Assembly (NCBI RefSeq): GCF_016863555.1
Contig: NZ_BOPC01000032.1
Location: forward strand, 56,859-120,858
Source of the DNA: Micromonospora qiuiae
GTDB taxonomy: Bacteria; Actinomycetota; Actinomycetes; Mycobacteriales; Micromonosporaceae
DNA: 64,000 bases
Direction of reading: 5' to 3'
The first letter of the stretch is position 1. Every line of letters begins with the position of its first letter. Under the pieces are notes generated by a model that saw nothing but the letters and a program-made list of their open reading frames with translations, made no database searches and was not told where the DNA came from. Positions 33,754 through 42,525 of the stretch are shown here, one piece after another. The translations under genes and the position numbers were made by a program.

Positions 33754-35934
33754 TCAGCCGTCCACCACCAGTTGCCGCACCCGGCCGCTCAAACCGTCGA
33801 ACACCGAACGCGCCTCCGACCAACTGCGCGACCGGTCCACCGGCTCGACCGCGCCGTCGTGGCCGGGTACGGCCAGGTCACCCAGCACGTCCAGCTGGAA
33901 CAGGGGCAGGTATTCGGCGATGCCGTCGTAGGTTTCGCAGAGCCGGTCCAGCCGTTCCAGGTCGGCCGGGTGGGGCATGCGGTGGTGGCTCTCGTACCAC
34001 TGTTGGACGCCGTCCCGGAACGCCTCGATCAGCCGACGCAGCACCAGCGACGTGCCCAACGCCCGCTGTACGTCCCGGGAACGCAGCCCCGAGCGCAGCG
34101 GCGCCCCGCCGCCGGCCCGACCGCCGGCCTCGGGCCGCGGCGGCGCGAACGCGTCCCGCAGGTGGCTTTCGAAGCCGGTGAGCTGGTCCAACGCCTTGAT
34201 GGCCTCGACGAAGACGCGGGCCACCCGGCCCGGCAGCGGGGTCGTGCCGCCGGCCGTCACCGGTCGTCGCCGGGCCGCGTCACCGTCGCGGTGCGCCGAG
34301 GCCCGGGAGTCGGGGCGCAGGTCGCCCCGAATCTCGTCGAGCTGGTACGACAGCCGCTCGATGGAGCGTTGGGTGTTGGTCTGTTGGCGCTGAATCCGTT
34401 CGACCCGCTGCCGTACGGAGGTCAGCGCGTCGGCGCCCAACGCCTGCTCCAGCCGGCGCATGGAGGCCTTGACGCTGCCCGAGAGATCCTCGGCGAAGGT
34501 CTGCGGGTCGTAGACGATCGGCTCGACGCTGAACGTCTCGGCGAGGTCCGCGGCGAACTCCGCCGGCAGGTGCCCGACGACGACCAGGATCACCTCGCTG
34601 TCCGGCATCGCGGCCCGGATCGTCACGACCCGGCGGTTGAGCTCGTCGACCTCCTCGGACTTGAGCACCGACTCGGAGAGCAGCACACAGCAGCCGGCGC
34701 CCAACTCGTCCAGCGGCACCCAGAAGTCGACCGGCAGGTCGCGCAGCGAACCCAGCAGATGATCCCGCTGGTACGACCAGCCGTCCTGGGTGAGCACCCG
34801 CCGGACGTCGGCGGCGACGTCCTGCCGGCTGGCCAGGTCGAACTGGATGCGTACCGCCTCGCGCACCATCAGGTGGGTGACCGGCGTACCGGCCTGCACC
34901 GCCCGCTGGTAGAGGTGGTAGCAGAGCCGGATCAACCGGCGTGGCACCCCGTCGGTCAGGTTCGTCAGGTACTCGGTGGTCTCCACCGTGAACGGCGTCA
35001 GCCGCGCCTGGCCGAACGCCCGCGCCTGGCTCTGCCGGATGAAGTCCCGCACGTCCGCCGCGGTCAGCGCGGACATCCGCACGATCGGCCCGATCCGTTG
35101 GCGCACCTCCGGGCTGAGCAGGTGCAGCATGTCCGGCAGCCCGGCGATCACCAGGAACGCGCCGGCCGACGCGAAGACTCCGATCATCCGCGAGAACCGG
35201 GCCATCGTCTCCTCGGCGGGGCGCCCGGCCGCGGAGAGGATCTTGTCAAGCTCGTCGAGCACGAGCACGAAGCGCTCGTGCCGGCGCCCGTACAGCAGGG
35301 CGAGGGCACCCATCGTCTCCACGGCGGCCGACTCCACGTCCGGTCGCGCGGTGACTCCCTTGGCGGTCAGGGCCGGGCCCGGCGGATAACCCATCAGCCA
35401 GTCCCACGCCATCACCTCGGTGGCGGGATCGACCAGCATCGCCAGCACGGTGCCGACGGACGGGTCGGTGGTGACCTCGGTCAGTTCCCCGCGCAGCCGT
35501 TCGGCGAGCAGCTCGATGGCCGGGTGTCGCCCGCCGGTCTCGGCGGTGGCGGGCGGATCCGCTCGGTACTCGTCGAGCAGGGCGCGCACCGCGTCGCGGG
35601 ACAGCCGGCCCAGGAAGCGGCGGCTCAGCGACAGGAACGTGTCGGCCGGGGCGTCGAGGTAGACGGCCTGGTCGGCGGTGTCCGTGACCCGGCGGGCGTG
35701 GGCCAGCAACTCGGCCGCGAGATGCGTCTTGCCGGTGCCGTAGTCGCCCACCACGGCGACCGCCCCGCCGGTGCCGGTGTGCAGGTAGTTGTCGAGGTGG
35801 GCGAGCGCGTCGCGGATGGCCACGGTGACCACGGTGGTCGCCTGCGGGTCACCTTCGGACACCCGGGCGACCGCCGTGGGGGAGAACGGATTGACCGGGC
35901 CGACGGCTGGCGGAGGATCTTCCATTGCGTCCAT
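33754..35934 (-). CDS. Large AAA ATPase with helical C-terminal half
   Basis: 726 residues from ATG 35934 (a second in-frame ATG lies three codons later). Walker A GDYGTGKTH is at residues 63-71, Walker B ERFVLVLDELDKIL near 225-240, followed by sensor-like LVIAGLPDM and a winged-helix-like GVPRRLIRLCYHLYQRA. From ~375 there is a second alpha/beta region with VPLDELGAGCCVLLSESVLKSEEV and VILVVVGHLP, which looks like a TIR- or toprim-sized fold. A coiled coil follows (VRQRVERIQRQQTNTQRSIERLSYQLDEIR, ~490-530), then a helical C terminus. It is a soluble STAND/ORC-like ATPase convergent with the fxsT operon. Its promoter sits directly against the end of the IS607-type element. Confidence 0.78.
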   Translation of the reverse strand: MDAMEDPPPAVGPVNPFSPTAVARVSEGDPQATTVVTVAIRDALAHLDNYLHTGTGGAVAVVGDYGTGKTHLAAELLAHARRVTDTADQAVYLDAPADTFLSLSRRFLGRLSRDAVRALLDEYRADPPATAETGGRHPAIELLAERLRGELTEVTTDPSVGTVLAMLVDPATEVMAWDWLMGYPPGPALTAKGVTARPDVESAAVETMGALALLYGRRHERFVLVLDELDKILSAAGRPAEETMARFSRMIGVFASAGAFLVIAGLPDMLHLLSPEVRQRIGPIVRMSALTAADVRDFIRQSQARAFGQARLTPFTVETTEYLTNLTDGVPRRLIRLCYHLYQRAVQAGTPVTHLMVREAVRIQFDLASRQDVAADVRRVLTQDGWSYQRDHLLGSLRDLPVDFWVPLDELGAGCCVLLSESVLKSEEVDELNRRVVTIRAAMPDSEVILVVVGHLPAEFAADLAETFSVEPIVYDPQTFAEDLSGSVKASMRRLEQALGADALTSVRQRVERIQRQQTNTQRSIERLSYQLDEIRGDLRPDSRASAHRDGDAARRRPVTAGGTTPLPGRVARVFVEAIKALDQLTGFESHLRDAFAPPRPEAGGRAGGGAPLRSGLRSRDVQRALGTSLVLRRLIEAFRDGVQQWYESHHRMPHPADLERLDRLCETYDGIAEYLPLFQLDVLGDLAVPGHDGAVEPVDRSRSWSEARSVFDGLSGRVRQLVVDG

Positions 35935-35946
35935 TGCCGTTACCTT

Positions 35947-37012
35947 TCAGCGCGCTCTGGTGAGCACACGATCGATAGTCCCGTCTTGCGGTGGGACGGT
36001 CCCGGTCTGATCGACTGGCGTCGTGCCGGGTTCACGCTTCACGGCCACCTGCCCGCGTGTGCGGGTCTTCTGGTTGGCTCCACGTGCTGCCACCGGGCCA
36101 CTCCCGGCGGTTGCTGCCGCGAGGGCGGCGAGGTTGAGCGAGGCGTTGGTCGATGACCAGGCCGCACGTCTTGCATTCGTACTCGCGCTCGGACAGGGCC
36201 AGCTTGGTTTTCACCGCGCCGCAGCCTGAGCAGGTCTTGCTGGATGGATACCAGCGGTCAGCCACGATCAGTTGGCCGCCGTTCCATTGCGCCTTGTATG
36301 TCAACTGGCGGCGGATCTCGCCGAACCCGGCGTCGGCGATGTGTCGGGCGAGTCTGCGGTTGCGTAGCATCCCGGCCACGTTGAGGTCTTCCACCACGAT
36401 CGTGGCGTGCTCTCGGGCAAGGCGGGTGGTGAGTTTGTGCAGCCCGTCACGGCGCAGATTGCTCACGCGGGCGTGGGCGCGGCCCAGTCGGGCGGACGTG
36501 CGTTGCCAGCGTTTCGACGGACGCCGCCCCGTACGCCGGTCCGGACCGGTCTTGCGCGACAGCGCCCGGCCGAGCTGCCGCAGCCGGGCATGCGCGGCTG
36601 CCAGGTGGCGTGGGTTATCCACCAGTTCACCGGTGGACAGCACCGCCAGGTGCGTGATCCCGACGTCCACGCCGACCACGGAGCTGGGGCGCCAATTCAC
36701 GAGTGCGCGGGCCAGCGCGTCCAGACCAGTGTTGAACGCCTCCTTGGAGCATTCCCGCCACCACGGTGCCACCTCGTCCTTCGCGGCGTTCCACGCTTTA
36801 CGCAGACCGGCCAGCGACCACGACGGTGACGGCGTCAACAACTCCTCCGGCACTGCGTAGGAACGTTCCGCCGCCCGCTGGTCCATCACCGCCTTGACTC
36901 GGGCCAGCGCCCAGTTGTGCGCGACCCGCGCGGCTCCGGCGTGCGCGAGCACATCGCGTTCCTGACCGGGTGTGAGGTCAAGGGCGAATCGGTATGCCTG
37001 GATCGTCTTCAC
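35947..37012 (-). pseudogene. tnpB: TnpB RNA-guided nuclease, frameshifted at RuvC-III
   Basis: GTG start at 37012, overlapping the tnpA stop. RuvC-I (VGVDVGITHLAVLS), RuvC-II (IVVEDLNVAGML) and the zinc ribbon (CSGCGAVKTKL, YECKTCG) are intact. At RuvC-III the sequence reads GLVIDQRLAQPRRP and stays open only to 36032. Moving to the other frame at about 36148 restores NASLNLAALAAATAGSG and a normal C terminus with stop at 35947. About eight bases appear to be missing right after the catalytic Asp codon (expected IDRDLNASLNLA). The nuclease is therefore probably inactive. The guide-RNA region would overlap this 3' end. Confidence 0.85.
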
Positions 37013-37590
37013 ACCGGGCCGCCCCCGGTGGCCGCTTCGACGGCGCGGCGGACGCGGTTCGCGGCGGCGCGGCGGCCGTACCGTCGGGCACACAGCGACG
37101 TCAGGATCTCGGTCACGTCGCGCACGAGGTCGTCATCGACCTCGGCCGGGTCGACCACCAGCAGGCGGCGACCCTGCGCCGACAGCGCGGCTTCGACGCC
37201 CTCGGCACCGAATCGGGCGAACCGGCCGCGATGCTCGACCACGATCGTCGACACCTGCGCATCACGCAGCAGGGCGAGGAACTTCTCGCGGTGCCCGTTG
37301 AGCGCCGAGCCCACCTCGGTCACCACCCGATCCACAGAGAACTTCTGCTCGGTGGCCCACACCGTGACCCGGGCGACCTGCCGCTCCAGATCCGCCTCCT
37401 GCTCGGCTGATGACACCCAGGCGTACACCACCACCTGCCCGCCACCCGGCGCGGTGCCCGTCACCGGCTCGCCGACCAGGACCAGGCGACCGACCCGGTA
37501 CGTCGGAACAGGCAACGTCCCAGCCGCGTACTGCCGCCGGGCGGCGATGTACGCCACGCCAGTAGACGCTGCCCATTCCTTCAAGTTCAC
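37009..37590 (-). CDS. tnpA: IS607-family serine recombinase (transposase)
   Basis: 193 residues from GTG 37590. An N-terminal MerR-like helix-turn-helix (LKEWAASTGVAYIAARRQYAAG) is followed by a small serine recombinase domain with VVVYAWVSSAEQEADLERQVARV; the catalytic Ser is in the VSSAEQ motif (usually YARVSS, here YAWVSS). The tail EILTSLCARRYGRRAAANRV is the family-typical C-terminal helix. It moves the element through a circular intermediate. It appears intact, although the Arg usually found before VSS, an active-site residue in small serine recombinases, is replaced by Trp. Confidence 0.92.
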   Translation of the reverse strand: MNLKEWAASTGVAYIAARRQYAAGTLPVPTYRVGRLVLVGEPVTGTAPGGGQVVVYAWVSSAEQEADLERQVARVTVWATEQKFSVDRVVTEVGSALNGHREKFLALLRDAQVSTIVVEHRGRFARFGAEGVEAALSAQGRRLLVVDPAEVDDDLVRDVTEILTSLCARRYGRRAAANRVRRAVEAATGGGPV

Positions 37591-37950
37591 ACCGCCACTA
37601 TCGGAGTCCAGAGAGCGCTAAAGATCCCCAACACGGCACCAGTTGTTACCCCCTGATCCTCCGGTAGCTCTGCTCTGGGCACCAGGCAGTCCCACGTCGC
37701 AGGCCGGCCCCTCGTCCGCCGCCTCCGGAACGTCCTCAAATCGTAGCCTTCGGTAGCCATTTCGGCGGCCCCCGTCGGTGGGCGGCTCAGTCTCACCTGC
37801 GAAAAAGGGCAGGACGTCGAAGCTTCTCTTGATCGACTACGTCAAATACGATGGGCCAATGGTCGCGATCCGGTGGCCGCGCAGCCGGCGTCGTTCGCCC
37901 GAGCGGGCCGGCCTGTCTCGCCCCGGCCCGTCGGCCGAGGGCGCCGCTCG
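37591..37950. other. Intergenic stretch at the left end of the IS607-type element
   Basis: About 360 bases without a supported gene. The element's upstream end should lie here, but no boundary is visible. In-frame upstream starts for the next gene exist (GTG 37873), so part of it may be coding. Confidence 0.4.
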
Positions 37951-39756
37951 ATGACGCACCCGGTAACCGGCTTCGCCCGTCCGGCCGTGTGGTGGCTGCG
38001 GCTGGCCTTCGCGATCGTCGGGCTGACCGCCCTGGTCCTCGGCCACCTCGGCTTCCAGCGCTTCGGGCAGGTGCGGCCGGGCACCATCAACGACCAGTAC
38101 GACGTCCACTACTACACCCTCCAACTCTTCGTCCTCAGCGCCGAACCCTTCGAGGAACCGGGCCCGCTGCCGTGGCAGCTGCAGGTGGCCCGCTTCCTCG
38201 CCCCGCTGTTCACCCTGCTCGCCGTGGCCGAGGCCAGCCGGCTGCTGCTGGCCGCCGAGATCCGCCGCCTGCGCGCCCGGCGGGCGAGCGGTCACGCGCT
38301 GGTCTGCGGCGACTCCCAGTTCGCCCAGATGCTCGCCGACCGGCTCTTCGCCGACGGCGCGCGGGTGGTCGTGGTGCGCTCCGAACCGTTCGGGCCGTTG
38401 GAGTACCGCCGACGCCGCTACCTCGGCGTCATCGGCGACCCGACCAGCGCCGAAGTGCTGCGCGGCGCCGGCCTGCCCCGCGCCCACACCATCTACGCCT
38501 GCACCCACGACGACGACCTGAACCACGCGATCGCCAACACCGCCAGCCGGCTGATCGCCGACAACCGTCGACCGCCCCGGGTCTACGTCCAGGTCCACGA
38601 CCCCGAGATGTGCCTGTCGTTGCAGGCCCGGCGGCTGGGCGCCGCCGGGTCCAGCCGGCTGCGGCTGGACTACTTCCACGTCGACGACATCGCCGCCCGC
38701 GCGCTGTACCGACACCATCCGTTGCTGCCCGCCGCGGGTCGCCCGACCCGGGTGCTCATCGTCGGCAGCGGCAGCTTCCGGCGGGCGCTGCTGGTGGAGA
38801 CGGCCCGACACTGGCGCGGGCACCGGACCGAGCCCGGCCGCCCTTCGCCGCCGCCGCTACGGGTCGAACTCCTGGCTCCGGACGCCAGCGTCGAACTGGC
38901 CCTCGCCACCTCGCGCTACCCGTTCTTGAACACGGTCTGCCAGGGCTCGGCGTACGACCGGGACATCGGCGATCTGACCGAGCCGGACCAGTTCGGCGCG
39001 GGCGGCTACGACCGGATCTACGTCTGCGCCCCGGACGAGAGCAGCGGCCTCCAGTTCGTGCTGGACACGCCCGCGCTGTGGCAGCAAGCGCGCAGCGCGG
39101 TGTTCGTGCCGGTCTACCGGCAGGCCGCGCTCGCCGCCGCCTTTCACGGCGATCCCCACCACGACCTGCTCGACGAGGTGCACGGAAAGCTGCGTCTGTA
39201 TCCGGTGCTGACCCACGCCTGCGACGCCCGGTTGATCGCCGAGGACCTCACCGAGCGACTGGCCGAACAGATCCACGAACGCTACCTGCACGCCAGGATG
39301 CGCGCCGGGGTCCGCCTCGGTGCGGCGCCCGCGATGGTCAGCTGGGCCCGGCTGCCCGAGTCGCTGCGGCAGGCCAACCGCAGCTACGTCCAGGACATCG
39401 CGGCCAAGCTGCTGGACCTCGGCTGCGTGGTGGCTCCCCGGCACGGCAGCAGCGGCGACGCCTCGGCGGCCGGGCAGGCCATCGACGACCGGATCGACCA
39501 GTTGGCCCGACTCGAACACGAGCGGTGGTGCCGGGAACGGCGCGGCGAGGGGTGGAGCTACGGCGAGCCGCGCGACGACGTTCGGCAGCGGCACCCGGAA
39601 CTGCGGCCGTGGGAGGAGCTGAGCCCTGCCGTGCAGGAGCAGAACCGGGAGGAGATCCGTACGCTGCCGGACGTGCTGTCCGACAGCGGGTTCGAGTTGA
39701 TCCGGCTGAGTTCCGCCGTGCCCGGGCAGCGGAGAGGATCGGCCGATGGCGACTGA
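37951..39756 (+). CDS. Membrane NAD-binding (TrkA-N-like) protein with C-terminal RyR domain
   Basis: 601 residues from ATG 37951; GTG 37873 would add 26. Two N-terminal membrane segments (residues ~15-35 and ~85-110) frame an external loop. Two Rossmann-like domains follow: TrkA-N-type SGHALVCGDSQFAQMLADRL with VVVVRSEP, and RVLIVGSGSFRRALLVETARHW. The last ~80 residues are an RyR repeat: LEHERWCRERRGEGWSYG, RQRHPELRPWEEL, then SGFELIRL. In bacteria, RyR domains are known from comparative genomics to occur in nucleotide-centred conflict and signalling systems with SLOG proteins, exactly the partner encoded next (11-base overlap). Suggested role: a membrane sensor of an NAD- or ADP-ribose-type nucleotide; this is inference. 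Confidence 0.85.
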   Translation: MTHPVTGFARPAVWWLRLAFAIVGLTALVLGHLGFQRFGQVRPGTINDQYDVHYYTLQLFVLSAEPFEEPGPLPWQLQVARFLAPLFTLLAVAEASRLLLAAEIRRLRARRASGHALVCGDSQFAQMLADRLFADGARVVVVRSEPFGPLEYRRRRYLGVIGDPTSAEVLRGAGLPRAHTIYACTHDDDLNHAIANTASRLIADNRRPPRVYVQVHDPEMCLSLQARRLGAAGSSRLRLDYFHVDDIAARALYRHHPLLPAAGRPTRVLIVGSGSFRRALLVETARHWRGHRTEPGRPSPPPLRVELLAPDASVELALATSRYPFLNTVCQGSAYDRDIGDLTEPDQFGAGGYDRIYVCAPDESSGLQFVLDTPALWQQARSAVFVPVYRQAALAAAFHGDPHHDLLDEVHGKLRLYPVLTHACDARLIAEDLTERLAEQIHERYLHARMRAGVRLGAAPAMVSWARLPESLRQANRSYVQDIAAKLLDLGCVVAPRHGSSGDASAAGQAIDDRIDQLARLEHERWCRERRGEGWSYGEPRDDVRQRHPELRPWEELSPAVQEQNREEIRTLPDVLSDSGFELIRLSSAVPGQRRGSADGD

Positions 39757-40255
39757 TCCCGCGCCGGTTCGCGTCGGCGTCGCCGGGCACATCAACCTGA
39801 CTCCGGCCACCGAACGGCTGGTGGCCGACGCCCTCCGCGTCGAGCTGCGCCGGATCAGCGCCCGGCCGGTGCACGGCGTCACCTGCCTGGCGGCCGGCAC
39901 CGACCAGGTCTTCGCGCGGGTGGTCCTGGCCACCGGCGGCAGCTATGAGGTGGTCCTGCCGGCCCTGGACTACCGGGACACCATCGACCCGGCGTACCGG
40001 GCCGCCTTCGACGAATTGCTGGACCGGGCGACGCTGGTCGTGCACACCGGCCACCGCAACTCCGGCACCGCCGCCTACGTGGCGGCCAACCGGGAACTGC
40101 TCAACCGGGTGGAGCGGCTGGTGGCGGTCTGGGACGGCGAGCCGGGCTGCCACGCGGCGTCGACCGACCGGACCGTGCGCATGGCCCGGCAGCGGTCCAT
40201 CCCGACCACGGTCATCTGGCCCGCCGACGCCCGCCGGGCGTCCCGCGACCGCTGA
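39746..40255 (+). CDS. SLOG-like nucleotide-binding protein
   Basis: 169 residues from ATG 39746, overlapping the RyR gene by 11 bases. Rossmann-like order: [40 protein letters not shown], then [14 protein letters not shown] and [24 protein letters not shown]. This matches the SLOG superfamily (LOG/DprA/TRPM-related nucleotide binders). In bacterial conflict systems SLOG domains are predicted to bind or process nucleotide signals such as ADP-ribose derivatives. It forms a two-gene unit with the TrkA-N/RyR protein. Confidence 0.78.
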   Translation: MATDPAPVRVGVAGHINLTPATERLVADALRVELRRISARPVHGVTCLAAGTDQVFARVVLATGGSYEVVLPALDYRDTIDPAYRAAFDELLDRATLVVHTGHRNSGTAAYVAANRELLNRVERLVAVWDGEPGCHAASTDRTVRMARQRSIPTTVIWPADARRASRDR

Positions 40256-40311
40256 CCGTGCTCGTGGTCCGGCACTGGCGCGGCGAAATCGTCGTACCCG
40301 GAGGGTAGGAC

Positions 40312-40470
40312 GTGACGCAGGAGCTTCGGCACGCCGGGCCGGTCCGCCGGGCAGGTCGCCGAACCGGACGAGAGGACGCACCGAACATGAGCGACCAGCA
40401 GCCAGCGATTCCGCCGGGCCGCACGAACACCATCGCCGGGCTTGCTGCGGTGGAAGGCAGGGCGGCATGA
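40312..40470 (+). CDS. Possible small protein, translationally coupled to the BNR-repeat gene
   Basis: A 52-codon frame from GTG 40312 with GGAGGGT shortly upstream, ending in a TGA that overlaps the next ATG. The C-terminal half could also start at ATG 40387. It is Arg/Ala/Gly-rich with no recognisable motif. The coupling argues for translation, possibly as a leader. Confidence 0.35.
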   Translation: MTQELRHAGPVRRAGRRTGREDAPNMSDQQPAIPPGRTNTIAGLAAVEGRAA

Positions 40471-41582
40471 GCGGCGTACGGGTGCTCGTCGGCACCCGCA
40501 AGGGCGCGTTCATCCTGACCTCCGACGGCCGGCGCGGCGACTGGACGGTCGACGGCCCGCACTTCGGCGGCTGGGAGATCTTCCACCTGACCGGGTCACC
40601 GGCCGACCCGGACCGGCTCTACGCCTCGCAGTCCGGCGGCTGGTTCGGGCAGCTGATCCAGCGCTCGGACGACGGCGGCCGGAGCTGGCGCACGGTCGGC
40701 AACGACTTCGCCTACGCCGGTGACGTGGGCGAGCACCTGTGGTTCGACGGCACGCTGCGGCCGTGGGAGTTCAAGCGCGTCTGGCACCTGGAGCCGTCGC
40801 GCGACGACCCCGACACCGTGTACGCGGGCGCGGAGGACGCCGCCCTCTACGTGTCCGCCGACGGCGGCCAGCAGTGGAGCGAGCTGACCGCCCTGCGTAC
40901 CCACCCGAGCGGGCCGTCGTGGCAGCCCGGCGCCGGTGGCCTCTGCCTGCACACCATCATCCTGGACCCGGTGCACCGCGGCCGGATCTACGTCGCCGTC
41001 TCGGCGGCGGGCGCGTTCCGCAGCGACGACGCCGGCGCCAGCTGGCTACCGATCAACAAGGGGCTGAGTTCGGGGGAGATCCCCGACGACGACGCCGAGG
41101 TCGGCCACTGCGTGCACCACATCACCCAGCACCCCTCCCGGCCGGACACGCTGTTCATGCAGAAACACTGGGATGTGATGCGCAGCGACGACGCCGGGGG
41201 GATCTGGCGCGAGATCAGCGGCAACCTGCCGTCGGACTTCGGGTTTCCGATCGCGGTGGACGCGAACGACCCCGAGACGATCTACGTCGTACCGATCAAG
41301 AGCGACTCCGAGCACTACCCGCCGGAGGGCAAACTGCGCGTCTACCGCAGCCGCACCGGCGGCGACGAGTGGGAGCCGCTGACCACGGGCCTGCCGCAGT
41401 CGCACTGCTACGTCAACGTGCTCCGCGACGCGATGGCGGTCGACACGCTGGACCCGTGCGGGATCTATTTCGGCACCACCGGCGGGCAGGTCTACCACTC
41501 GGCCGACGGCGGCGACAGTTGGGCGCCCATCGTCCGGGACCTGCCGCCCGTGCTCTCCGTCGAAGTCCAGGTGCTTCCGTGA
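40467..41582 (+). CDS. BNR/sialidase-like beta-propeller repeat protein
   Basis: 371 residues from ATG 40467. Repeated Asp-box-like motifs [32 protein letters not shown] and SADGGDSW mark the blades of a six- or seven-bladed propeller of the sialidase/Vps10 kind. There is no signal peptide, so it is probably cytoplasmic. True sialidase active-site residues are not evident. The stop overlaps the start of a MoaD/ThiS-like gene (GTGA); this pair recurs in actinomycetes from what I recall, but its chemistry is unknown. Confidence 0.85.
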   Translation: MSGVRVLVGTRKGAFILTSDGRRGDWTVDGPHFGGWEIFHLTGSPADPDRLYASQSGGWFGQLIQRSDDGGRSWRTVGNDFAYAGDVGEHLWFDGTLRPWEFKRVWHLEPSRDDPDTVYAGAEDAALYVSADGGQQWSELTALRTHPSGPSWQPGAGGLCLHTIILDPVHRGRIYVAVSAAGAFRSDDAGASWLPINKGLSSGEIPDDDAEVGHCVHHITQHPSRPDTLFMQKHWDVMRSDDAGGIWREISGNLPSDFGFPIAVDANDPETIYVVPIKSDSEHYPPEGKLRVYRSRTGGDEWEPLTTGLPQSHCYVNVLRDAMAVDTLDPCGIYFGTTGGQVYHSADGGDSWAPIVRDLPPVLSVEVQVLP

Positions 41583-41881
41583 TCCGAGTGGTCCTTCCGG
41601 CGCACCTGAAGACTCTGGCGAACGTCACCGGCGAGGTACGCGTCGAGGTGGCCGGCCCCGAGCCGGCCACCCAGCGCCGGGTGCTGGACGCCCTGGAGGC
41701 GCGCTATCCGATGCTGCTCGGCACCATCCGCGACCGGCACAGCGGCCAGCGCCGCGCGTTCGTCCGCTTCTACGCCTGCGAGGAGGATCTTTCCAACTCC
41801 GCACCGGACGCACCCCTGCCCGAGCGGGTCGTCGCCGGTGAGGAACCGCTGATCATCCTCGGTGCGATGGCCGGTGGATAG
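41579..41881 (+). CDS. MoaD/ThiS-like ubiquitin-fold protein
   Basis: 100 residues from GTG 41579. [23 protein letters not shown] and a [14 protein letters not shown] helix fit the beta-grasp fold. The end IILGAMAGG has the Gly-Gly tail needed for adenylation or thiocarboxylation as in MoaD and ThiS. It may carry sulfur or be conjugated to a protein; the coupled BNR protein is the likely partner. No E1-like gene is near. Confidence 0.85.
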   Translation: MIRVVLPAHLKTLANVTGEVRVEVAGPEPATQRRVLDALEARYPMLLGTIRDRHSGQRRAFVRFYACEEDLSNSAPDAPLPERVVAGEEPLIILGAMAGG

Positions 41882-41898
41882 GCCGCCGGCGACGGTGC

Positions 41899-42525
41899 TC
41901 AGACGCCGCGGGCGAACAGCGCCAGGCGCACCCGGTTCGGGCTGCCGGTCTTGGTCATCAGGCTGGTGATGTGGGTCTTCACCGTGGTGACGCCGATGTG
42001 CAACCGCTCGGCGATCTCCGCGTTGGAGAGCCCCTCGGCAACCAGGTCCAGCACCTCCTGCTCGCGGGCGGTCAGCCCGTCCACCGGCGGAGGCACCTCG
42101 GCGCGGGCGTGCACCGCGCGCTGCACCAGGCGCCGCAGCACCTCCTGGCTGAACGGGCTGTCGCCGGCGGCGGCGCGGCGGATGCCGTCCAGCAGATCGG
42201 TGGGCGGCGCGTCCTTGAGCAGGAACCCGCAGGCACCGGCGGTCAGCGCGGGATAGAGGTGGTCGTCGTCGCCGAACGTGGTCAGCACCAGCACGCGGGT
42301 GCCGGGCCGGTCGGCGAGGATCCGGCTGGTCGCGGTGATCCCGTCGACGCCCGGCATGCGCAGGTCCATGACCACGACGTCGGGCCGGAGCCGGTCGGCG
42401 AGGGTGATCGCCTCGCGGCCGTTGTCGGCCTCGCCGACGACCTCGATGTCCGGCTGGGCGTCGCAGAGCATGCGCAGCCCCGCGCGGATGAGGTGCTGGT
42501 CGTCGACGAGCAGGACGCGGATCAT
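41899..42525 (-). CDS. NarL/FixJ-type response regulator
   Basis: 208 residues from ATG 42525. Receiver: VLLVDDQHLIRAGLRML, phosphoacceptor Asp in VVVMDLRMPGVDGI, TTFGDDDH switch and GFLLKDAPP lysine. LuxR helix-turn-helix: LTAREQEVLDLVAEGLSNAEIAERLHIGVTTVKTHI. The start overlaps the stop of the upstream histidine kinase (ATGA), so they are a cognate pair. Confidence 0.95.
   Translation of the reverse strand: MIRVLLVDDQHLIRAGLRMLCDAQPDIEVVGEADNGREAITLADRLRPDVVVMDLRMPGVDGITATSRILADRPGTRVLVLTTFGDDDHLYPALTAGACGFLLKDAPPTDLLDGIRRAAAGDSPFSQEVLRRLVQRAVHARAEVPPPVDGLTAREQEVLDLVAEGLSNAEIAERLHIGVTTVKTHITSLMTKTGSPNRVRLALFARGV

Larger units (their letters stand above)
35947..37590 (-). mobile_element. 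IS607-family insertion sequence (tnpA intact, tnpB frameshifted)
   Basis: A serine recombinase gene (tnpA) overlaps a tnpB gene by GTGA, the standard IS607 order. IS607 elements have no terminal inverted repeats, so exact ends cannot be set from sequence alone; the given span is the coding extent. The tnpB side ends 12 bases before the AAA ATPase start, so the insertion may have replaced that gene's promoter. Confidence 0.88.

Noticed and set aside
33772..36156. A 794-codon open frame on the plus strand opposite the AAA ATPase and tnpB
   Set aside because: It is antisense to a gene with clear Walker motifs, has Arg/Gly/His-biased composition and no domain signal; a GC-driven shadow.
37587..37796. 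A 69-codon minus-strand frame upstream of tnpA
   Set aside because: No ribosome binding site, no motif, and it lies in the expected end region of the IS607-type element.
37951..39756. Calling the RyR-domain protein a potassium channel
   Set aside because: Only two membrane segments and no selectivity-filter sequence (TxGYG-like) are visible.
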